Shown piece by piece: positions 20,643 through 31,534 of a stretch of 64,000 nucleotides of DNA (its first letter is position 1; every line of letters begins with the position of its first letter). This DNA is from Populus alba (lineage: Eukaryota > Streptophyta > Magnoliopsida > Malpighiales > Salicaceae): positions 806,001 through 870,000 of the forward strand of contig NC_133293.1 in assembly GCF_005239225.2 (NCBI RefSeq). Reading direction: 5' to 3'. Made by a program: the position numbers and the translations under genes. The notes below the pieces were generated by a model. That model searched no databases. It saw only the letters and a program-made list of their open reading frames with translations, and was not told the DNA's origin.

Positions 20643-20948
20643 CACGATCAAAAGATTGATGTCTTCTCCCAAGCGCAGGAATGTCGAAGTAATAAATAAC
20701 CCGGCAAGACCGGGGTCGAACCATAGAGAGGTTAATTGTATAAATTATAAATAACAAGACAACAACAACAACAATAATAACAATAACAATAATAAATAAT
20801 AATAAATAATAATAATAATTATAATACTCAGTACATGGCGTTGTTATACCTGAGAATGATCTAAAAGATCGGGTCACAGGTTTCCAGCCTATATACTGAG
20901 TTTATGAAAAGATCAAAGATATATATTATATAATATAAATAGAATGTA

Positions 20949-20982
<34 letters not shown>

Positions 20983-21885
20983 GAAGAAGAAGATGAAGAA
21001 ATTAATGAGAACTTTGAGATGAAAGATTAACGTAAGGATTAAACAATGATAAAAACAAATGTCAAGGTTAGAGGATCCACTAATGGTACTTCAAACAAGT
21101 ATAGTATAAACTCTTATTACTCAATTGGAAACCACACATAAAGGAGGTTCCAATCAGATTATAAATTGTTAACATGATTACATTAGTTATCTTATTCGAA
21201 TAAAGCTAATACTTGTAAATGTTGGCAGGCATTCATGATTATAACTTATGTTAACAACAAATCAAGTTCCTTTCATAGCTCAGGTGTCGGTTATACCATA
21301 CAGTATGGGCTATGAAAGTGCCAAGTATTTGTTGTACCAAGTGTTATACAACATAAATCTAGATTAACCATTTAACAAGTAAAGTATTAAAAGTGAACAA
21401 GATAACAAATATAAAACATGTTAGTATCCAACGTTAAGGTCCATGTTAAGTTTATATTATACTTATTTTTACACCATTAGTGTACCTTTTTCACCTTGAC
21501 ATAATTAACTTAGCTAAACATAATAAAAGAAAGAAACATAAATGAACAAGATAAGAACATAAATGAGAAAAAAAAGTGAACTAAGTAAAGGAAAGGAAAT
21601 GAAGTGCATAAACTTGATATTATTGAAAGCAAAACATAAGCAATACAAAGAGAGAAAGCAAGAGCATGATCTTGATCTGGAAACCAAGATGCCTCAATAC
21701 ATGGTAAGTGCCTCCTTTTATAGGCCAAAATTTGGAACTATTGATTTGTTGACTAATTGATGAGTGGGTGGCCACATCTTAACTTGGTGACAATCCTTAT
21801 CTTCTTGTCTGAATAAGACGTCATTGCTAACATCATAATTTGCCTAGAATTCTCAGGAATGTTCTAGGAAATTGTCTCAGCTTTC
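20641..21885 (-). mobile_element. Truncated inverted Athila LTR inside gag
   Basis: It starts taacacgatcaaaagattga (LTR 3' end in minus orientation) and follows the sequence of the other Athila LTRs up to aaattgtctcagctttcg near 21885, about the middle of the LTR, where gag resumes. About 1245 bp of a roughly 2-kb LTR are present. The outer U3 part and the gag knuckle region are both absent, so an insertion was followed by a deletion that took the end of the LTR and part of gag. Confidence 0.82.
20761..20823. repeat. (AAC/AAT)n microsatellite
   Basis: Tract of aac and aat units in the inverted LTR fragment. It is the counterpart of 19560-19665. A second (AAT)n tract is at 20948-20980. Confidence 0.9.
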
Positions 21886-23167
21886 GAACAAAAATCACCC
21901 AAATTTCAAGGAATGCTTTCATGAACAAGCCCATGCTTTAAACAGTTTTCAAAGGCTCAATCATAACCCATACTCGCAAACATACAACCCTGGTTGGAGA
22001 AATCACCCAAATTTTAGTTGGAAAAGTGACAACAATAATGCACAAACTTCACAGCCACCATTTCAAGCACACCATAATTTCCAAAATTCTCATGGATATG
22101 CACCTCCTTATGCTCCACCTCCTAGAAGAAATCTTGAGGAAACATTGCATGCATTCATTGAAAAGCAAGAGACAATCAACACTCAACTTGCTCAAAGCAT
22201 GAAAAATTTTAAAGATGCTCTTGCAAAATTCACATTTGCTCTCAGTTTTCAAGAGAAAGGTAAGTTACCATCTCAACCACAACAAAATCCAAAGGGGCAA
22301 TACAATGCAAATGCAAGTAGTTCTGGAAGCCAACATATGGATCAAGTCAAATCAGTCATCACTATTCGCAGTGGTAAGGTTATTGAAAGACCCACTCTTG
22401 AACCTTGTGAGAAAGATGATGAGTCAATCTCTAAGGGTAAGGAAGGGGTTGAATTTGAACATTGTGAAGAAAAGACTGATTCTCCGCCAGCACTTCCATT
22501 TCCTCATCCCATGACCAAACAAAGGAAAGTCAATCACAACTCTGAAATCCTTGAAACTTTCAAACAGGTAAGGATCAATATACCTTTGTTGGATGCTATT
22601 CAACAGGTACCTTCCTATACTAAATTTTTGAAAGATCTATGCACTGTGAAGAGAAAACTGAATGTGAAAAAGAAAACCTTTTTAGCCGAACAAGTAAGTG
22701 CTATTCTTCAGAATAATAATGCTTTGAAATATAAAGACCCTGGTTGTCCTACCATTTCTTGCTTTATTGGAGAACATAAAATTGAAAGAGCTTTACTTGA
22801 TCTTGGAGCTAGTGTGAATTTACTTCCATATTCGGTCTTTCAAAGTCTCAATCTAGGTGAGTTAAAACCAACTTTTGTAACTCTTTTACTTGCTGATAGA
22901 TGTGTAAAAGTGCCTAGAGGAATAGTTGAGGATGTGTTAGTACAAGTTGATAAATTCATTTACCCTGTAGATTTTATTGTCTTGGATACACAACCTGTTG
23001 AAGCATGTAATTCAATTCCTGTTATTTTAGGACGTCAATTTCTTGCAACTTCTAATGCATTGATTAATTGTAGGAATGGACTGATGAAGCTATCATTTGG
23101 AAACATGACATTGGAGATGAATATTTTCAACATTTACAAGCAACCTGGAGATGATAATGATTTATAG
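21886..23167 (+). pseudogene. Athila gag C-terminus and aspartic protease
   Basis: Coding sequence resumes at HPNFKECFHEQAHALNSFQ and RLNHNPYSQTYNPGWRNHPN, the gag C-terminal signature of Athila, then a coiled region (IEKQETINTQLAQSMKNFKD) and a variable linker. The protease follows at about 22730-23100: ERALLDLGASVNLLPYSVF, VEDVLVQVDKFIYPVDFIVL and PVILGRQFLATSNALI. The D-L-G active site is the usual Athila form. The frame stops at 23165. The first methionine at 21872 lies in LTR sequence and is not a real start. Confidence 0.88.
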
Positions 23168-23487
23168 GAAGTGGACTTTATTGAAAAATTAGTTCATGAT
23201 CAATTTCAAACCACTTCCAGTGAAACTGAGATTGATGAACCTAACGAGTTGCAAATGATTTATTTTCAGGAAGAAGCAAAGGCATGTAATTGGAGACCAC
23301 AAATTGAATAATTGCCACCACGATCAATTGAGTCTATACCTTCAAGTGTTCAACCACCAAAACCTGATTTGAAGCCATTAACATTCAAATTAAATACTCA
23401 TTTTTAGGAGAAAATGAAACTTTTTCGGTAATAATCTCTTCCAAACTTAATGCACATAAAAAAGGTAAGTTATTACAAACTCTGAAA
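23168..23487 (+). pseudogene. Athila protease-RT linker with stops and a frameshift
   Basis: Readable pieces are EEAKACNWRPQIE, PPRSIESIPSSVQPPKPDLK and LGENETF, as in Athila polyproteins. A TAA interrupts the first line near 23309 and a one-base loss near 23390 shifts the frame before LGENETF. Confidence 0.75.
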
Positions 23488-25119
23488 ATGCACAAAAATG
23501 CATTAGGATGGACCATAGATGCCATAAAAGGAATTAGTCCTTTGATTTGCACACACAAGATTTATTTTGAGGAAAATGCTAAACCATCTAGAGAAATGCA
23601 ACAAAGACTTGATCCTAATATGAAAGAAGTAGTGAAAAATGAAGTCATTAAGCTTTTAGATAATGGAATCATTTATCCTATTTCTGACAGCAAATGGGTA
23701 TGTCCTATCCAAGTTGTACCCAAAAAGTCTGGAGTCACTGTGATAACAAATGAGAAAAATGAGTTAATTCCAACTCGGACTATTACTAGTTGGCGCATGT
23801 GCATTGACTATAGGAAACTTAATTTAATGACTAGAAAAGATCATTTTCCTTTACCTTTCATGGATCAAATCCTAGAAAGAGTTGCAAGTCATGAATTTTA
23901 TTGCTTCCTAGATGGCTATTCAGGTTACAATCAAATTGAAATTGCATTGGATGATCAAGAGAAGACTACTTTCACATGTCCATTTGGTACTTTTGCATAT
24001 TGAAGAATGCCTTTTGGGTTATGTAATGCACCAGCCACGTTTCAAAGATGCATGCTTAGCATATTCAGCGATATGGTTGAACATTTTCTTGAGATTTTTA
24101 TGGATGATTTTTCTGTTTTTGGTGATTCATTTGATGATTGTTTAACTAACTTAGAAAAGGTTTTGAACAGGTGTGAAGAGAAGAATCTTGTACTGAATTG
24201 GGAAAAATGTCACTTTATGGTAACAAATGGCATTGCACTTGGTCACATTGTTTCATCGAAAGGAATTCAGGTTGACAAATCTAAAATTGAGCTAATTGCC
24301 AACTTACCAAAACCAAAATCTGTTAAAGATGTTAGATCATTCTTAGGACATGCTGGTTTTTACAGAAGGTTTATCAAAGATTTTAGTGTAATATCTAAAC
24401 CATTGTGTAACCCTCTAACAAAGGAAAATGTTTTTGAATGGACTGAACAATGTGAAAAAGCCTTTGTTAAACTTAAACACTTGCTTACTTCTGCTCCTGT
24501 CATTCAACCTCCTGATTGGTCATTACCTTTTGAAATAATGTGTGACGCTAGTGATTATGCCATGGGTGCTGTCTTGGGACAAAGAAAAGATAAGAAACCT
24601 TATGTGATTTACTATGCAAGTAAAACTTTAAATAGTGCTCAAATGAATTACATTACCACTGAAAAAGAATTACTTGCAGTAGTATTTGCATGTGACAAGT
24701 TCAGATCTTATCTTGTTGGCTCACCTGTTGTTGTTTTTAGTGATCATGCAGCATTGAAATATCTTCTCTCTAAGAAAGATTCTAAGGCTAGATTGGTGCG
24801 GTAGATTTTGTTACTTCAAGAATTTGATATCACAATCAAAGACAAGAAAGGCATCGAAAATGTTGGCACGGATCATTTGTCAAGATTGACAACCGATTCG
24901 AGATCTGACATCACACCAATCGATGACTATTTTCCTGATGAATCTTTATTTTTTGTCTCTACAATGCCTTGGTTTGCTAATATTGTTAATTTTCTTGTTT
25001 CAGGACAATTGCCAGCTCATTGGAGTACCCAAGACAAAAGAAAGTTCTTGAACGAAGTTAAGAACTTTTATTGGGATGACCCTTATTTATTCAAATATTG
25101 TCCTGATCAAATATTTTGA
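23488..25119 (+). pseudogene. Athila reverse transcriptase and RNase H, three in-frame stops
   Basis: One reading frame over 23488-24804 and its continuation carries the RT blocks DNGIIYPISDSKWVCPIQVV, RMCIDYRKLNLMTRKDHFPL, FLDGYSGYNQIEIALDDQEK, MPFGLCNAPATFQRCM and the catalytic FMDDFSV near 24100, then LGHAGFYRRFIKDFS. RNase H follows: FEIMCDASDYAMGAVLGQ and YITTEKELLAVVFA. Stops are TGA at 24001, TAG at 24802 and TGA at 25117. Each can be explained by one G:C to A:T change from a conserved Arg (CGA) or Trp (TGG) codon. The catalytic aspartates are still there, but no full protein can be made. Confidence 0.9.
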
Positions 25120-26262
25120 AGATGCATTCCTGACAATGAGGTAAGTAGTGTCATTAAATTTTGTCATTCTAAGGCATGTGGGGGTCATTTCTCATCAAGA
25201 AAGACAACTGCAAAAATCTTACAAAGTGGATTTTACTGGCCCACCATGTTCAAAGGCTCACATGCATTCTGTAAGACTTGTGAAAATTATCAAAAGTTGG
25301 GATCTATTTCGAAACGTCACATGACGCCTTTAAATCCTATTCTTGTCATTAAGATCTTTGACTGTTGGGGTATAGATTTCATGGGTCCATTTCCTCCATC
25401 ATTTGATTTCTTGTACATATTGGTCGCAGTAGATTATGTTTCAAAATGGATAGAGGCAATTCCAAGTCGAACCAATGATCACAAAACAATGATAAAGTTT
25501 TTGAAAGAAAACATTTTAAGTCAATTTGGAATCCCTCGAGCCATGATAAGTGATGGTGGAACACATTTCTGCAACAAGCCATTTGAGTCTTTAATGAAGA
25601 AATATGGAATCACACACAAAGTTGCCACCCCTTATCACCCTCAGACGAGTGGACAGGTAGAACTTGCTAATAGGGAGATTGAACAGATCTTAGAGAAAAC
25701 GATGAACCCTAATCAGAAAGACTGGTCTTTAAGACTTAATGATGCACTTTGGGCTTATCGAACTGTGTATAAAACATCATTAGGTATGTAACCTTATAGA
25801 CTAATATATGGAAAACCTTGTCACTTGCATGTGGAAATTGAACATAAAGCTTATTGGGCTATTAAAGCTTTCAATTCAAACATTGATGATGCTAGTCAGC
25901 TGCGAAAATTGCAAATAAATGAGCTTGAGGAAATAAGAAATGATGCATATGACAATTCAAGAATTAATAAAGCAAGACTCAAAGAGTTTCATGACAAGAA
26001 AATACTGAGAAAAACATTCAATGTTGGTCAAAAAGTCTTGCTTTATAATTCTCGACTCCATTTATTTCCTGGAAAACTAAGATCAAGATGGAGCGGTCCT
26101 TTTATTGTGAAACATGTGTATTCATATGAGGCCTGTGATATCGAGAATCCAAAGAATGGCAATGTTTTCAAGGTAAATGGGCATCGGTTGAAAGTTTATT
26201 TTGACAATTTTTCAGTTGAAAATGACTCTATTGAATTGAGTGATCCTGTATATAAAGATTGA
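25120..26262 (+). pseudogene. Athila integrase
   Basis: The zinc-binding HHCC part reads [20 protein letters not shown] and [15 protein letters not shown]. The catalytic core has its three acidic residues in [23 protein letters not shown] and [24 protein letters not shown] at 25789 interrupts LGM-PYRLIYGKPCHLHVE, after which the C-terminal domain runs to 26262 (GQKVLLYNSRLHLFPGKLRS, RWSGPFIVKHVY). Integrase inserts the DNA copy into chromosomes. One stop is the only break I see in this part. Confidence 0.9.
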
Positions 26263-26473
26263 TTCTTTTTCTCACATTGTTTTGTGTTTTGTTTTGGTGT
26301 ATCTTTTGTTTTGCTAGTTTCTCTCAACCCGATCAAATGGCGGATAACGGTACTCCGTGACTCTTAAGTCGGTTCTTTCAGTTTCCCATGATAACTGATA
26401 TTTGTGTATATATTTGTGCAATTCTTTGCTCTTTCTCATTTCTTTGAATCTCTCCCCCAATTCTCATTTGAAA
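26263..26473 (+). other. Spacer between integrase and the 3' ORF
   Basis: Noncoding; contains ggcggataacggtactccgt and a short pyrimidine-rich stretch. No LTR or tandem repeats. Confidence 0.5.
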
Positions 26474-27060
26474 ATGGACACCACTCTTGAAAAATTGAGA
26501 AAGTATTTTCCTGCTCTGCCTCAGAATGCGATTACAAAATCATGGTTGTTAATGAACCATGAAATTCCTGAAGATATTCGTTGGCTGATTGAAGCAAAGG
26601 TCCGGTTATCAGGTGAGTCATCCAATTCTTTCATTTCACACATGCCTGGAACAGGTAAAAGCACTTTTGCAAAGAAACGTCGTGCAAAATGATTGGAAGT
26701 CTGTCACATATGTGCCAGATGGACTTGTAATGCGACATGTCGTTCTTTAGGAATGGTATCTATAAACTGTGAAGATAAAATACAATTCATTAAGGATGGC
26801 TTGAGTAAAGGGTCTTTAGATAATCTTCTACTGACTCTTGAGATGCACCCTAGTGGAGATGTGCATTGTGCAATTTATGATTTATGGCCACAATTCCATA
26901 AAGAACATGCTCGACTTAGTCTTAGGAATCTAACTAAAAAAGACCCTGTTTGCTAGTTTTTAAGAAAACTGGATGGGAAGCCTATCCTCGACCCATAGAG
27001 GGCGTTTAAGCCGATCTTGGACGTAAAACCAAGGAAAGATGTGAGCCACAATCACAACTA
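26474..27060 (+). pseudogene. 3' ORF of the Athila-type element, unknown function
   Basis: Starting with ATG at 26474 (MDTTLEKLRKYFPALPQNAI), one frame continues through CARWTCNATCRSLG, IQFIKDGLSKGSLDNLLLTL, EMHPSGDVHCAIYDLWPQFH and on to KLDGKPILDP and KPRKDVSHNHNYL. It is interrupted by TGA at 26690, TAG at 26954 and TAG at 26996, all in the same frame. It occupies the place where Athila elements may carry an env-like ORF, but I see no signal peptide or membrane segment, and the Cys-rich C-x2-C...C-x3-C part suggests a zinc-binding protein. I recall similar lines in other plant retroelement-linked proteins; the function is unknown. Confidence 0.6.
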
Positions 27061-27083
27061 CCTATATATACACGTGCGTTTTC

Positions 27084-27127
27084 AAAATAAATAAATAAAT
27101 AAATAGAGAGAGAGAGAGAGAGAGAGA
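27084..27127. repeat. Compound microsatellite (AAAT)n-(AG)n
   Basis: aaataaataaataaataaat followed by about 12 ag units. It lies at the boundary between the Athila remnant and the Copia fragment. The 140 bp after it (27128-27270) show nothing recognisable. Confidence 0.95.
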
Positions 27128-27270
27128 CTACGGTTGGCCTACATATAGGTGGTATGATTGCATTTTCAATTTGTCATTTATAAATTCTTCTCTTCCTTCC
27201 CTTCATTTCTACTCAACCCATACATTCACCAAGAGGAGAAAAAGGCTGCCTTATTACTAATCAATGAATA

Positions 27271-30200
27271 AATACAAGACAAAAAGAACATATGGTATCT
27301 AGATAATGGTACCAGCAATCACATATGTGGAGATATAGACAAGTTTATAGAGCTAGATGAATCAATTAAAGGTAATGTAACCTTTGTAAATCATTCGAAG
27401 GTTTCCATAAAAAAATGTATGATTCTCATAAAATTGAAAATGAAAAGTCATCAATTTATTTGTGATTTCTATTATATTTCTACTGTAAAAAGCAATTTAT
27501 TGAGTTTGAGATAATATTTGTTGGAGAAAGGGTTATAGGATTAAGATGAAAGATTGTACTTTGATACACTAGGAGCTATGATTGCAAAGGTAATCATGAC
27601 AAAGAACAAAATATTTTTGTTAAACATGGAGATTGGTGTGCCTAAATGCTTAAAGGCATGTCTAAAGGATGAGACTTGGCTTTAACATATGAGACTTAGG
27701 TATGTAAACTTTGAATTTTGTTCTAATGATTTTAATGAGTTTTGTGAAGATCATGGTATAAAGAGACTCCTAACATTAACTAGATCCCCATAATAAAATG
27801 TTGTGGTGGTGAGAAAGAATAGAAGTATCCTCAACATGGCATGAAGCATGCTCAAAACCAATAGAATACCTAAAGAGTTTTGCATCAAAGCCGTATATTG
27901 TGCCATCTATTTGTCAAATAGGTGTCCTCCTAAAGTTTTAGATGACTTGACTCTATAAGAGACATGGAATGGAAGAAAGTTGAGTGCTATTCACTTGAAT
28001 GTATATGGAAGCATCTATTATATGCATGTAGATGATCAAGTAAGGACCAAGCTAGATGACAATAACAAAAGGATGATCTTCGTGGGCTTTGACCAAATGT
28101 TCAAAACATATAAGCTTTACAACTCCAACAAAGAAAATATGGTATTAGTAGGTAGATGATGGTGGGATTAAAAGGTAGATGATGGTGGGAAATATTATTT
28201 TATACCATTTCTTGATAAAGGGGAGGAGAGATATGAAGATCACCAAGAACAAACTACACCTCCACAATCACCAATGGTGTCATCTTTACCTTTATCTTCT
28301 CTTTCTTAGTGGAAGTTCAAGTAGTGGTAATCCATCAGGTCCATCAAGAAGGATGGGGAGCTTTGATGAGCTATATGAGGTAACTACTCCTATTGATGAT
28401 GATGTAACACTATATTATCACCTTGCTAAATGTGATCCTATATTGTTTGAATAAGCAATAAAGGATATAAAATGGAGAATTGCTATGGACAAGGAGATTG
28501 CATCAATTGAGAAGAATGACACATAGAAATTGGTTCCTAGATCAAGTGGAAAGAAGCCAATAGGTGTTAAGTGGATCTATAAAGAAAAGAAGAATGCTAA
28601 AAAATAAGTTGAGACGTACAAGGCAAGGTTAGTGAAAAAAGGATATAGCTAAAAGCATGATGATGTTTTTGCTCCTTTTACTAAATTGAAGACCATTTGA
28701 TTAATCATTGCCATAGTACATTGAGCAATGTATGTGTTATGAAGTGAAAGTACATGAAGACAGGGTACTAAAGTTGATCAAAGCCTTATATGGATTGAAG
28801 CAAGCCTTAAGGGCTTGCTATACTCGCATTAAAGAAAAGATTTGTTAAATGCCCTCATAAATATGCTATCTATGTAAAGATCAAAGAGAGTGGTGATACA
28901 CTTATTGTATTTTTGTAATATTCGCAAGAAATAATCCAAAGTTATTTAGAGACTTCAAGCAAGCAATGATCAAGGAGTTTGAAATGATAGACATTGGTCT
29001 TATGACATACTACATAGGGATTAATATCAAACAAGGAGAGTACATAGGGATTTAATATCAAATAAGGAGAGGATGAAAACCTTGTGTAAGCTAAGAGAAA
29101 TTTGCAAAGGAGCTTCTTAAGAAGTCTAAGATGGAGGATTATGCAAAAATAAATACTCCAGATGAGTGTGGAGTAAAGATGTCAAAAAATCATGAAAAGA
29201 AGAAGATAAACTTAACAATATTCAAAAGCCTAGTTGGGAATTTGAGATATTTGACATGCACTTATCCAGTTATTGTTTTTGAAGTAGGACTTGGGTATAG
29301 GTTTGTGGAGACACCAACTATTACAGACTTTAAAGCTTTGAAGCAAATTTTTTGGTAAATAAAAGGTATTGTTGATTTTGGCTTGTTTTATGGATATTCT
29401 AATAGCTTTGATCTTGTGCGTTATCGTGATAGTGATTAAGCTAGAAATATGGAAGATAGAAAGAGCTTTATTGGTTTTTGTTTTTATATGAGAGACACAA
29501 CAATATTATATATAGAGTTTCAAAAAAGCAATCTATAATCACTTTATCAACATGTGAAGCTAAATATATAACTATTAAATCATGTGTTTCTCATTCCATA
29601 TGGCTAATAAGATTATTGAAAGTATTGTGAATGCCACAAGAGAAGTCTACAGAGATTTATGTGGAAAAATCATCAGCCATTGCGTTAGCTAAAAATCTAG
29701 TTTTTCATGATTGAAGCACATTGACACAAGATTAATTTCATTAGCTAAGATATTGCATTCCAAACAAAGAAGTTAAATTCAAGTATGTAACGACACAAGA
29801 TCAAGTTGCCGATATTTTCACAAAGTCACTTAAATATGATGTTTTTACCAAGATAAGAGATTTGCTGGAAGTTATAAAGAAATCAAGTTTAAGAGGGCGT
29901 ATTGAAAATTAAACTTGATTTCAGGTTTTTTTGAAGAACCGAAGAACCAGTCTATCAGTTTAGTCGTCAAAATACAATCCCTAATAAGATTAGAATTTCC
30001 TTGTATTAGTTTAATTTATTGATTATTTAGGACTTTATGCTTATAAAAGACTTGTAAGTTAACATTATTAAGAAGTGCAAAAGGAGAGAGAATAATTGAA
30101 AGAGCTTAGAAAGAAACACTTAATAAAAATATATATTTCTCTCAATCTTCTTCTTGTTATTGAGATTTTCACTTTGCATTATACCATACCTATTTTCACT

Positions 30201-30275
30201 TTGCATTACTATTTTTTGAAATTATACCATACCTATCTTTCTTCCAACATAAACTACAACCACACTAATTTTCTT
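27271..30275 (+). mobile_element. Copia-A copy 1, 5'-truncated and decayed
   Basis: It begins just before the protease line WYLDNGTSNHICGDI (27293), then pieces of the GAG pre-integrase domain (TVKSNLLS, MKDCTLI), integrase, RT (KWRIAMDKEIASIEKND, GVKWIYKEKK) and RNase H (ARNMEDRKSFIGF), in shifting frames with many stops. It ends with an LTR (29900-30275) preceded by a purine-rich aagagggcg. The family is Ty1/Copia. No single domain is open. Its RT-to-LTR half is part of the tandem duplication described separately. Confidence 0.82.
29900..30275 (+). mobile_element. Copia-A 3' LTR, copy 1
   Basis: Starts tattgaaaattaaacttgat and contains attcctttataa-like promoter lines (cttataaaagacttg) and a 3' end near cacactaattttcttcca. 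The boundary was set by comparison with 32641-33006 and with the LTR end before the PBS at 53148. The start base TA is probably a mutated TG. Confidence 0.6.
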
Positions 30276-30530
30276 CCAATAGTTTTTGGCTACTTTTTTT
30301 TTTGTTTTCATTTTTTTTTTCTGTTGTTTTGTTCTTTAATTCCTAGCTTTAGCTTTCATTTCGCCTTGCCTTAGCTGTTGTTGTCCAAGGTGTGCTTTGA
30401 GAATCATTTGGCTTATCAGAAGTAAGAAAGATCATCAAACCCACACCCAGAAATAGAGAGAGAGAGACAGAAAGAGTTACAGTAAAGCTGATTACATTAT
30501 AGATAAGACAACTGCGTGACAACAGGAGCT

Positions 30531-30803
30531 CTAAAGATAAAATTTACAAGGCTTCTTCACCATGTTACCATAGTATTGAACTACCTCATTTCTAATGATC
30601 ACAGGCATCCTCACCGTGGTAATTTGAGTTCCCTGATAAACCAATGTTTGCTGATCTTGGTATTGATGATGATGATGATGATAGTGATGATGATTTTGCT
30701 GTACCTGAGTTGAGGGGAGTCTTCCAGGCCAGCCATAACTATTCTCAATCAGAGCAAAGCCTTCCATTCCAATCCTTGTGAGACGATCTACCTGACGTGC
30801 CAT
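30531..30803 (-). CDS. Small gene 1: MARQ-family protein, C-terminus lost
   Basis: ATG at 30803, 90 codons. The N-terminus MARQVDRLTRIGMEGFALIE is nearly that of the other two family members; then a His/Gln-rich run (QQNHHHYHHHHHQYQDQQ) and one C-terminal motif MPVIIRNEVVQYYGNMVKK. Compared with gene 2, about 250 bp are deleted after this point, so the last two repeats are replaced by a five-residue tail CKFYL. A TATA box (minus-strand TATATAAAG, about 30885-30894) lies some 80-90 bp upstream of the ATG. I do not recognise the family. No signal peptide or membrane helix is visible. It may be a recent truncated duplicate. Confidence 0.6.
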   Translation of the reverse strand: MARQVDRLTRIGMEGFALIENSYGWPGRLPSTQVQQNHHHYHHHHHQYQDQQTLVYQGTQITTVRMPVIIRNEVVQYYGNMVKKPCKFYL

Positions 30804-30884
30804 ATGTGAAATTAACACTGTAACTCAAAGAACAATTAAAACTGTATGGTTTGCCTTGGTACAACATAGGTCATATATGCAGCT

Positions 30885-30894
30885 TTATATATAT
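30885..30894 (-). promoter_or_regulatory. TATA box of small gene 1
   Basis: Minus strand CAAATATATATAAAGCTGCA, the same line as in gene 2 with one change. Confidence 0.6.
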
Positions 30895-31534
30895 TTGCAG
30901 AAAGCAGGCAGCTTGTAACTTGCTTTCTGCTTTTTGGACCCCTCACAATCAACAGAGGTTTTCAAGATTTATGGGGTTCTCCACTTGTGGCTGATTCCAT
31001 ATCCACAAGTATACACATACTGTTGTTAGTTTGAATTTTGATGCAATATTACAAGTATTTGTGTATAGGCTACTTGCACAACCAGAATAAATACTGTCCA
31101 TGAAATATCAAGAACAGGTTCTGTATTTTCAAGTGCAATTTAACAAAACAAAACTATTAGAGAATAAACAGTGAAGATGTGGCTAGAGGTACTTTATTCT
31201 AGCTTTCTTTAGCTGCTCAAGGATGTGCTAGATTCCGTATTAATGGACAATCATATAGTACAGAGACCTAGTTGTGGCTTTCCTTTAGTTAATAAAATTA
31301 GGAAAATGGGTTTCTGATCCACCTCATGGCTACACCTGATAAGATTAAGATTTATCATTTTTATGATCTTGGGACGATATATATCTCATATTATATGCCT
31401 CAGATTCCTCAGGACTTTCCATGATAGACCATTTTCTTTCGGGGGGGACCCTGAAGAGGACTTAAAGATTTCAGTTGTATATATGCGATAACAGAGCAGA
31501 AAAAGAAAACTCTCTCGGAATAGTACCCAATTTC

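Larger units (their letters stand above)
17803..27060 (+). mobile_element. Athila-type Ty3/Gypsy retrotransposon, decayed and lacking its 3' LTR
   Basis: Order on the plus strand: 5' LTR (17803-19793), PBS (19800-19817), gag, an inverted LTR fragment inside gag (20641-21885), gag end and protease, RT-RNase H, integrase and a 3' ORF. The gag line NPYSQTYNPGWRNHPNFSW and the protease line ALLDLGASVNLLPYSVF are Athila hallmarks. Coding parts are interrupted by stops at 23165, 24001, 24802, 25117, 25789, 26690, 26954 and 26996, and by frameshifts near 20120 and 23390. No plus-oriented LTR follows before a Copia fragment starts near 27271, so the 3' end is missing. Confidence 0.88.

Noticed and set aside
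26402..26692. Glycine/lysine stretch MPGTGKSTF as a P-loop ATPase
   Set aside because: A single Walker-A-like string in a retrotransposon 3' ORF, without Walker B or other NTPase motifs.
30516..30713. Plus-strand frame with a methionine run
   Set aside because: It is the antisense of the His-rich run of small gene 1.
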